Positions 7,561 through 14,345 of a stretch of 14,345 nt of DNA are shown piece by piece. The number at the start of each line of letters is the position of its first letter. The first letter of the stretch is position 1. Location: positions 1 to 14,345 of the forward strand of contig JANBQC010000670.1 of the NCBI GenBank assembly GCA_027576995.1, given 5' to 3'. The notes beneath the pieces are model-generated. The model did not search any database. It saw only the letters and a program-made list of their open reading frames with translations, and had not been told where the DNA came from. This DNA is from Dimargaris cristalligena (Eukaryota > Kickxellomycota > Dimargaritomycetes > Dimargaritales > Dimargaritaceae). A program made the position numbers and the translations under genes.

Positions 7561-9421
7561 CTAAACGGTCGGGCGGGATGAAATGGGACTGGGTCGGAAT
7601 GAGCGGCCGCTATGGGATATTAGTCAATGTAAATATAAATAAATAAAATGCAAGACTCTATGGGGTTAGTGGCAATCCTAATACGGGGGGCAAGATGCTT
7701 GGCGAAGAGTGGTGGGTAGGGGGTGGGTGGATATTGGGCAAGTTCAGAGTTAAAGCGAGAGGATTCCATGGAACCCAGCCGGTTGAAGTGCTTACCTAGC
7801 CAGTTTCTTTTCGTTGGAGGTGGTCCGTTCGGGCTTGGCGCGGTTCAGCACCTTCAAAAAGTCCTGCACACGGGCCCGCATGCGGGAGTGCATGTAAGCC
7901 TTGGAGCACTTGATATGGTAGTGCAGGTAGTCGCGGAAAAGCTGGATGTCGGAGATGGTCTTTTCACGCACTTCAGGGTGTTCGAAATGACGAGGAAAGA
8001 GGACTGTTCAGTTGTGGCGGATCGGGTAACATGTTTGGTAGTCATGTAAAGGATAGTGAAGCATAAGCATCAATACTTCGTCTGAGCCCGTGGTACAGGG
8101 AGAGTATTCAGCTGAGACGGTAGAAAAGCGGGAAGTATAAGTTATGAGTAAATAAGGGGATCACTTACCAAAGGTGACATAACCTACGCTTTCGTCGTCT
8201 TTCAGGTTGGGCAAGTGGCGAATCTCAAGTGGGGGCTCCCGGTTGGAGTATAGAACCTGCGGGGCATTCTGAATAGACGCCAGGCGACGGGCATCGACAA
8301 ATTCCTAAAAGCATTTCAGAGGGGTTGGCACCAAGACAGGTATGTTAATAATAATGTTGTTAGTCGGCTGGTATTGGTAATTCCGTTGACATATTACGAG
8401 TTAGGAATAATAATTGGCCACTACTTCCTGAGATGCAGATGTCCGATCTGATAATGGGTCCTAATAAAAAGCAACGGATCATACCTGGAGGAACACTCGA
8501 CCAAAAATACGATCCATCTCTTCCTTGAAAAGAGTGCTGAAGATGACAGTGACCCGGTCCTCGCTGGCCCGGATGTAGATGGCTTCCTCCTCGCGGTAGT
8601 GGATAGTCATCAGTGACCCTGGCTCTTGGAGCTCGGTTTCCCATTCCTTGAACGCCTTTTCATACGGGGCGGCAAACACATTGCGTTTCAGTAGACCGAT
8701 GCGCTTGGCCAGAGCGGCTGTTGATAGGATACAGGGGGTGAGACAGGGAGGGTATTAGTACGTAAAATCAGATGGACAAACACCAATAATTGGGTAGCGC
8801 CTGGTGGCATGAGGGCCGAAGACGATAGTATAGCACTATCAGCGGATGGGTAAGATGGTGGTTCAATAGTATTTGTAATATTATTCGATCTCTTAGGGCC
8901 CATCATATCTGATCGATACCCTAGCTCAACGGTACTTACCACTATCGTCAGGGACGTTCTCCAAATCGAACTTCAGGGACACGTTGTAGCCCTGCTCTAC
9001 CTCGGGGGCCAAGTGGGCGCTGTACTCTTTCTGGATGATATCCTGGGCGCCGTGGCTCACCAGCTCCTCAAAACAGGGAACGGCCATCGAGAGTAGCAGT
9101 TCGGTTCGGCTAGTAGGGGTGCTGAGGTGGTACCGGACGCCATCGAAGTCCACCAGCTGGATATCGACAGCTTCCTTCTTTTCGCTGCCAAATAGTAAAG
9201 TAGAGTAATAGTAAGCGCGGCATGCCACTGGGCAGTGGGTGGTGAGTGACGGGGTTCCATAATGAGTGGGCGAGAGGGGGTGCCTACTGTGGCCCACTCT
9301 CCAAAGTGAGATAGTTTGGTCATTTGCGCAGGGACTACAGAGTGGGATGAACAACATACCTGGTGAAGCGCTGGAGAAGGGACTCTTCCAAGATGTAGCT
9401 GTTGGGTTCCAAGAGAATCAT
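7561..9421 (-). CDS. ARPC2: Arp2/3 complex subunit 2 (p34-Arc), six exons
   Basis: ARPC2 forms the core of the Arp2/3 complex with ARPC4; the complex nucleates branched actin filaments in the cytoplasm. Exons on minus are 9421-9360, 9184-8940, 8717-8485, 8304-8169, 8003-7796 and 7609-7561. All introns are GT..AG (175, 222, 180, 165 and 186 nt) and phases agree, giving 310 aa against 300 in human. Family landmarks appear in order: [87 protein letters not shown] across exons 4-5, [20 protein letters not shown] and [11 protein letters not shown]. Exon 6 is only 49 nt but supplies SGRSF, matching the conserved TGKTF-type end, and follows a TGACTAAT branch-point-like site. If intron 5 were retained, a TAA spanning the donor would end the protein at 294 aa. 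The final exon is the least certain part. Confidence 0.95.
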
Positions 9422-9476
9422 GGTTAAACAGACGAGGGAAGTGAATATAGAGCAAGGATGGACAGAAGAAGGGGGT

Positions 9477-9482
9477 TTATAA
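9477..9482 (-). promoter_or_regulatory. TATA box of ARPC2
   Basis: TATAAA on the minus strand, 56 nt upstream of the ARPC2 start codon, in the context CACTATTATAAACCCCC. Spacing and orientation fit a TATA-driven promoter with a short 5' leader. Confidence 0.55.
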
Positions 9483-9928
9483 TAGTGAAACAGATGCTGA
9501 GCAAGGCAAAGGAGTAGATTAAATTCAGGAGAAGTTGGTGGTGAAGGGGTAGAGCATGACGACGACCTACAATAGAATAGTCAAGCGAGTCAGCAGTAAA
9601 GGCACTGGCACTGGGAGAATGGTGTAGCTGTGGCAGGCCGTTCACCAAGCTTGGCGGACTTTCTAAGAAATACAACCCAAGCCCAACGTGGGGGGGCTAC
9701 CTCATGGGCTATGTTTATGTGTGCTCTTTTTCCGCCTTCTTTTTAGCTAGTTTACTTCCGGTTTCACCACGACAGAGTCCAGCCCTCGCTTTTCCTTTAT
9801 AACGACCCTTCCTGGAACCCTTAGGCAAATCGCATAAAGCCATACCGGGTACTGTCAAGCACATCCCCCCCCCCCCCACCCGCCCATTCGCCTCTACTTC
9901 ACCGTAATACAACCCACCTGCCCTCACA
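9483..9928. promoter_or_regulatory. Divergent intergenic region of ARPC2 and USE1
   Basis: The two genes are transcribed away from each other, with about 507 bp between their start codons. On the plus strand TTTATAA at 9796-9802 is a TATA candidate 127 nt before the USE1 ATG. A run of 13 C lies at 9865-9877, between that motif and the ATG. I found no canonical GTAAGT-type splice donor on the plus strand here, which argues against extra upstream USE1 exons. Confidence 0.5.
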
Positions 9929-10549
9929 ATGCGGGAAAGTAACTCGACTTTCCGCCAACGCAAGTATGCCCCAGACGACCCCGACGAAAAGGACGTCGAA
10001 CGTCTCGTGGCCCATCACCGCCAGGTGCAGGATGAATTAACCGATGACCTGGTGCGGATGGCCCAGGCCCTCAAGGGAAACAGTCTCGCTTTCAAGGATA
10101 TTCTGACACAGGACGAAAAGGTAGGTCGAGACGAAGTACCCTGGAGTTGAAAGGGGGATGGTTTTGCCGGCGTAGTGTAGCCCTAACGAGCAATTTCGGC
10201 CACGCCGGGGACCGCCCATTCCAATCCGGGAGGTCATCCCCCCCCCCCATTCACTTGGATATGTGTTATTAATATATCCCGAACCCAATGCTGGCCTTTT
10301 CTCTAACCATATCACCGTTTTATCATCGAATTGCCGCTACCCCCGTCATTTGCCAACCAGGCCCTTCAAGAGGCCCAAGAAGTCATGGGTACGAATCAAA
10401 ACCGCCTCCAGCAACAGGGTGGTCGGCTGGGGACCTATACTCGTAAGTCGTGGGGCACTACGTGGATGACCTGGCTGATGGTCCTGCTGGTCTGCCTGGT
10501 CTTTATTTTAATGTATTTGGTGATCCGGTTGTTCCCCAAACGAGCCTAA
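9929..10549 (+). CDS. USE1: USE1-like SNARE, two exons, short form
   Basis: USE1 is a Qc-type, tail-anchored SNARE of the ER that works with Sec20, Ufe1/syntaxin 18 and Sec22 in retrograde Golgi-to-ER fusion. Exon 1 is 9929-10120 and exon 2 is 10361-10549. The 240-nt intron (GTAGGT..CCAG, phase 0) splits the SNARE helix. The protein is 126 aa. Residues 22-90 form the SNARE coiled coil, starting VERLVAHHRQVQDELTDDL and ending GRLGTYTRKS. Asp62 (TQDEK) sits at the zero-layer position, where USE1 proteins carry Asp. Residues 98-120 are one hydrophobic anchor, ending IRLFPKRA, much like the IRIMPK end of human USE1. Joining the exons gives a gap-free match to the human helix. It is oddly short: family members are about 240-260 aa with an N-terminal helical region that is missing here. 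Confidence 0.9.
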
Positions 10550-11084
10550 ACAACAACACAATACAAGGATTTTTAAGACTATGCCAGTAACTACTATTTG
10601 CTGATGTATTCGTATAGATATGAATGTGCCTACTTGTACTAGTGGCTAATGTGGAGTGGTGTGTAGATGTTACTGCTGGATATATTGTTAATGCTAGGTT
10701 AATGGTTCCATATGTGTAAATATTTAGAGAAAAGCCTCACCTAGAGTAGGCCTGAATCCAAAAATGCCTTGGATAAGCAGGAGTACAGACTGTGCTGTTA
10801 AGATAGGCTAATCGACCCAAATTCTATGACTGCAGGAGGGGAGAGGAGAGAAAGCCCATTGGGAATGAAAGCCGGTCTGATATACTCCTTGTAGTTAACT
10901 AGTGAACGCTTTTTTATGGGTGGAGAGGTAAAAAACACCCACAGGAATATTCCCTATTGACCTTAGTAACTTACCCTCATTGTTTCACGATTCAACAGGC
11001 CCATTGCCGTTATTTCAACTATTATTTCCTACTCTTCTTCTTTGCCCTTTTCTTTACCACATCCCAACCGCCTATACTACTACC
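10550..11084. promoter_or_regulatory. USE1 3' region and mago nashi 5' region
   Basis: This is the spacer between two genes on the same strand. No canonical AATAAA for USE1 was found. Close to the mago start the plus strand becomes pyrimidine-rich (about 11023-11060), as in many fungal promoters and leaders, and the start codon context is CTACCATGG. No TATA box is evident. A 68-codon frame at 10957-11163 runs through the start of mago and has no family resemblance, so I do not regard it as a gene. Confidence 0.45.
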
Positions 11085-12211
11085 ATGGACATTGAAGAGC
11101 CCTTCTTCCTCCGCTACTAGTAAGTACTGTGTTCAGGTACCCAGTAGCCTGTTCGCCCTCTGAACTATCAACCGCTTGTTAACTTGCCGCCTAGCTTCCA
11201 CCATTCAGTAACCCTATACCAAGACCTAACCTCACAGCTTTCTACTCGTTTTCCATCCTCGACTACCTTACATTTCCTGTTTTCTGCACCTAGCACTGGC
11301 CATTCCGGTCGCTTTGGCCACGAATTTCTCGAGTTCGAATTCCATGCGGATGGCATATGCCGCTATGCCAACAATTCCAACTACCGCAATGAAAATATGA
11401 TTCGCAAACAGAGTAAGCCATGAATTCAGTGTTGTGCCCCGGCTGCCATGCGAGCAGTGAATCGTCTCATTGGCCACTTTACTATCGCCCGCCTAGTCGA
11501 TAATCTTTTACTGGCAACTAACTGCATTTACGTTTACTTTGACCCTCTATGCAACTACATCCCTATCTACACCAGTGAAAGTAACGCCGGCCGTGATCAG
11601 TGAAGTCAAACGGATAATCAAGGACTCTGAAATTTTACAGTAAGTTAACAGGGTGGATATGGGAACCCTACTAAAAAATAATAGTACTCCAAATAAGTGA
11701 TTGTCTAGTGGTTGCGAACCTTTGTAATAGCTACCCTTTAACCTACCACAAACCCTCCGTTACTAATGCCATCTAATTTAACATTGTGGTGATTATTCGA
11801 CATGTGTTGGGAATCCCAGGGAGGATGACGAACAGTGGCCCCAGCGGAATTCGGACGGTAAACAAGAACTTGAAATTCGCCTTGGCGATAAGCACATCTC
11901 CTTTGTGACCTCTAAAATTGCATCATTGGCCGAAGTACAACGTAGCGAGGATCCCGAAGGTTTACGAGTATTTTACTACTTAGTCCAGGATCTTAAGTGC
12001 CTGATGTTATCGCTCATATCGTCGCATTTCAAGGTAAGCCTTGTAGTTTATTGATAGGCATTTACATTAAGGCTGGTTGGGAGAAGGGGGGTATTATCCG
12101 CGTCAACTGCTAATAGCAAGTATGGCTTGCTTCAATTAGAGTCTGCTTACTAACACTTTGCAATTATATATTTCATTTATTTTTCGATTTTCTTAGATCA
12201 AACCCATTTAA
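11085..12211 (+). CDS. MAGOH: Mago nashi, exon junction complex core, five exons
   Basis: Mago nashi binds Y14 (RBM8A) and locks eIF4A3 on spliced mRNA as part of the exon junction complex in the nucleus. Exons are 11085-11119, 11294-11412, 11576-11639, 11820-12033 and 12197-12211. The introns are 174, 163, 180 and 163 nt, all GT..AG with consistent phases, and the product is 148 aa against 146 in human. Conserved blocks are FFLRYY at the start, [89 protein letters not shown] and the invariant end IKPI. The last exon encodes only IKPI and the stop. Position 13 is Thr where Val is usual (RYYTGH); otherwise the protein looks fully functional. The ATG lies in a good context (ACCATGG). Confidence 0.97.
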
Positions 12212-12308
12212 ATGCCAATTGGAGTTTCCTACGCCGATAATTTAATGAGGAACAGAGCACATTATGTAGAACCCACTCCCGATTTTCCACATGTGGTGCC
12301 GTTTCCAG

Positions 12309-12314
12309 AATAAA
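12309..12314 (+). terminator. Mago nashi polyadenylation signal (AATAAA)
   Basis: Canonical AATAAA, 98 nt after the mago stop codon and upstream of the converging MFAP1 3' end. Confidence 0.6.
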
Positions 12315-12434
12315 TCTAACCAATCGTTTTAAAAGACGTTTCTATCCCGTTCCTTTCTATTCCCCTTTGTAATCACATTTGAAACCACCAGGTATATACC
12401 GAAATGAATAGAATTTGTGGAAATGTATTCTAAA

Positions 12435-12440
12435 TTTATT
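12435..12440 (-). terminator. MFAP1 polyadenylation signal (AATAAA)
   Basis: AATAAA on the minus strand, 60 nt after the MFAP1 stop. It lies about 120 bp from the mago signal on the other strand, so the two transcripts probably end tail to tail with little or no overlap. Confidence 0.65.
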
Positions 12441-12499
12441 GTTGCATAAAAGTTGCGTAGACGGTGCGGGTAATATACCAATCAGGCAGCTTATGTGAC

Positions 12500-13870
12500 C
12501 TAGTAGCGGTCACTCCGCCGGTCTGAGCGGTCCGAACGGTCTTCGCGATACTCGCGTCGAGAAGACCGCCGATCTCTGCTGGATTCATCCCGATCCCGTT
12601 CCCGAGAGTGCCGCCTCTGATGGCTTCGTTCGGAGTTCCATAAGGCATCGGAACGACTTGTATCCTCATGCTTGAGGGATTTCCATTTGGTTTGACTGGC
12701 GCGGCCAAAATTCTTGACCTTCATGATATCAGGCAGGGCCTCGACCGCGGATTTGGTGGCCGCGGCAGTAGCCACCGGTGGGATGCTATTGGAAGCTCGT
12801 GCCAAATCCCCAAACTGGTCACTGAAGAACGCCCCTTTGTGGTGCGCGGGTCCCGCACCGGGTAGGCCGCTTCCGGCTGCTTGTCGACTCTCCCGTTTTT
12901 CGATTTCCCGTTCCTGTTGCTGTTTCCGTCGCAGCGCGTCAATTGCACGCTGTTCAGCTGGGGTGAGATTCTGGCGCCGTCCAGCTTCCCGAATTTCCTC
13001 CACCCGGGCCTCTTCCTCCTGTTGGTTACGTAGGCCCCGGGCTCGCTCCCGTTCCTCCCATTCGGCCCGTTCCGCCGCTGGATCAAGGTTATCTGTATCA
13101 TCGGCTGCCTCTAATAGGTCATCCTGGGTGGTGCCACGGGCCTCCAGTTGTTCGGCCCGGATGGCATCCTCGATCATTTGGCGGGTGGCCCGCTTACGTT
13201 CCTCCATCGCCTTAGTGTCGTCGGCTGTTGGGGAAGCCTTTGGCGCATCAGCGGGAGTGGGCACGACTTGGACATTTTGCTGCACCTGGGCACGTAGGGC
13301 CCGCTGTGCCCGGGAGACAAATACTGGTTTGAGTAATACCGATTCACCCTCAGATTCACTTTGGGGGGTCGTAGAAGCGCCTGGGCCAGAACTCGATTTC
13401 GATTGACGACCTGGCGTAGTAGTGGTGGTAGTAGCGGCAGCCGAGGGCCGATCGTCCAAGTCGCTGTCTTCCTCCCCATGGGACCATGACCGGGCCGGGG
13501 AAGCCGACCGGGACGAACCGGCCGAACCCGAGGGGGAGCCCACTGAACCAGCCGCCCAGCTGGGCGCAGTAGTCGTCGGTAGGCTTATTTTACCCCGAAA
13601 CGCCGAAACGATTGGGGGAGAGCCCGGTTGCGCCCCAACACCATGTGTAGTGGTTTGGCGAAGGCCTCCTGCTGCACCATGGCCTTCATCTTCGGAATCG
13701 GATTCCGATTGCACGGCCCATTCGCCTGGTTCCGCGTCTAAAGGTTCATTCTCCCCTTCCGACGAGGAACGTTCCAGAAGAGCCGCATCAGGAGCCTTTC
13801 CGGGCCAGAAGCGCTGTACTTTGGTCTTCGCCTTAGGTTTGGTCGGAAGATTTGGTTGAAAACTGGACAT
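12500..13870 (-). CDS. MFAP1: MFAP1 family splicing factor, intronless
   Basis: Despite its name (microfibrillar-associated protein 1), MFAP1 is a nuclear protein of the spliceosomal B complex, partner of PRP38 and SNU23 before activation. The frame is intronless and gives 456 aa from ATG 13870-13868. An upstream in-frame ATG at 13894 would add eight residues encoded by a TATATATA run, so I prefer the inner start (MSSFQPNLP). N-terminal KVQRFWPGKAPD is typical. Residues ~30-175 are acidic, then Ser/Thr/Pro-rich low complexity with a six-Thr run. LLKPVFVSR opens the MFAP1 domain near residue 178. Long charged helices follow (EERKRATRQMIEDA; EEEARVEEIREAGRR), then HHKGAFFSDQF, then IMKVKNFGRASQTKW and HEDTS. 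The last ~40 residues are an RS/RD-rich tail. A Gly/Pro-rich stretch replaces the usual QKYY-type residues before HHKGAFF. The 230-codon plus-strand frame at 12714-13406 is only its shadow. Confidence 0.93.
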   Translation of the reverse strand: MSSFQPNLPTKPKAKTKVQRFWPGKAPDAALLERSSSEGENEPLDAEPGEWAVQSESDSEDEGHGAAGGLRQTTTHGVGAQPGSPPIVSAFRGKISLPTTTAPSWAAGSVGSPSGSAGSSRSASPARSWSHGEEDSDLDDRPSAAATTTTTTPGRQSKSSSGPGASTTPQSESEGESVLLKPVFVSRAQRALRAQVQQNVQVVPTPADAPKASPTADDTKAMEERKRATRQMIEDAIRAEQLEARGTTQDDLLEAADDTDNLDPAAERAEWEERERARGLRNQQEEEARVEEIREAGRRQNLTPAEQRAIDALRRKQQQEREIEKRESRQAAGSGLPGAGPAHHKGAFFSDQFGDLARASNSIPPVATAAATKSAVEALPDIMKVKNFGRASQTKWKSLKHEDTSRSDALWNSERSHQRRHSRERDRDESSRDRRSSRREYREDRSDRSDRRSDRY

Positions 13871-14345
13871 GACTGCAAAAGTATATATATACAATAACAG
13901 CTAGCAATTGGGAATGTGTAGATATTTGACAAAAAAAAAGGGGGGGTTGCAAAGAAAACAAAACACGGCCAATTTCAAAGAGATGGATAAAAAAAAAGGG
14001 ACTGCACTCTAGGGAAATAGGTGATGTTATTGTATATAGTCAATAACATTCTAACAAGGCCGCCCTTTTTGGCCCCAAATCTAGTTAATGTAAAATATTT
14101 CGACTATATAGCTGCTATTATCCTTCATGTGGTGACATAACCGCCATAGTTCAGATTTGTAATTCGTCCCTTTATGTCACTTAACTATACTCCATGACTT
14201 TGCACATCGCTTAAAATCATAAAATCTCACTACTTATAATGGTTACAGGCCCAGCCCTGGCTTTACTAAATGTCCAGCCAGACCATTCTTAGAAATGTAG
14301 ACAATAAATTATCAGTCATAAATTCTGTGATAAATATTAATTTAA
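13871..14345. promoter_or_regulatory. MFAP1 upstream region, AT-rich
   Basis: No gene is visible. Directly before the MFAP1 ATG the plus strand has the palindrome GTATATATATAC (13881-13892), only 11 nt from the start codon. Read on minus, CTTTTGCAG lies just before TCATG and resembles a splice acceptor, so a 5'-leader intron is possible. Two similar homopolymer switches occur: nine A then seven G (13931-13946), and nine A then three G (13989-14000). On minus these are strong pyrimidine tracts. A perfect 9-bp hairpin is at 14024-14049. Confidence 0.45.
14024..14049. repeat. Perfect 9-bp inverted repeat
   Basis: ATGTTATTG (14024-14032) and CAATAACAT (14041-14049) are exact reverse complements, separated by TATATAGT. 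It lies about 155-180 nt upstream of the MFAP1 start. It could be a dimeric factor site or a chance hairpin in AT-rich DNA. Confidence 0.5.

Noticed and set aside
11320..11345. GTTCGAATTCC resembling a tRNA T-loop
   Set aside because: It is the coding sequence of mago exon 2 (EFEF) and no acceptor or anticodon stem surrounds it.
12714..13406. 230-codon plus-strand frame rich in Ser/Arg/Ala
   Set aside because: It is the shadow of the charged helices of MFAP1 and has no family resemblance of its own.

Overview
The window looks like a piece of a fungal nuclear chromosome, possibly from an early-diverging lineage; the phylum is a guess. The evidence is four conserved eukaryotic housekeeping genes with GT..AG introns of about 163-240 nt, TATA boxes and AATAAA-type polyadenylation signals. 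No bacterial gene organisation is visible. These genes use the standard code: they end in TAG or TAA, and their conserved Gln positions are CAA or CAG.

Left part (1-3866): a graveyard of retroelements. It holds the RNase H tail of a Ty1/copia element with its polypurine tract and the start of its 3' LTR (about 269-690), then a ~560-bp foldback (692-1250), then AT-rich sequence, then a Ty3/gypsy pol remnant with zinc finger, integrase and C-terminal region (1868-3543). The pol remnant keeps one reading frame for ~1.7 kb but carries 23 internal stop codons. From 589 to 3866 I find a single CpG, while flanking DNA is rich in CpG. Together these suggest heavy, repeat-directed C-to-T mutation.

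Middle part (3867-7342): accessory DNA with normal CpG. It contains a decayed gene on the minus strand with a PD-(D/E)XK nuclease-like core (4193-5149), further frame-broken coding-like pieces upstream of it (5204-5754), and a plus-strand frame of unknown identity (5636-6250). The rest is unassigned.

Right part (7343-14345): intact genes. ARPC2, the Arp2/3 complex p34 subunit, lies on minus (six exons, 310 aa). It is divergent from USE1, an ER SNARE, on plus (two exons, an unusually short 126 aa). Then come mago nashi, an exon-junction-complex core protein, on plus (five exons, 148 aa), and MFAP1, a spliceosomal B-complex protein, on minus (intronless, 456 aa). Mago and MFAP1 are convergent, with polyadenylation signals about 120 bp apart. 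The four genes act in actin nucleation, Golgi-to-ER traffic and mRNA splicing and processing; they do not form one pathway.
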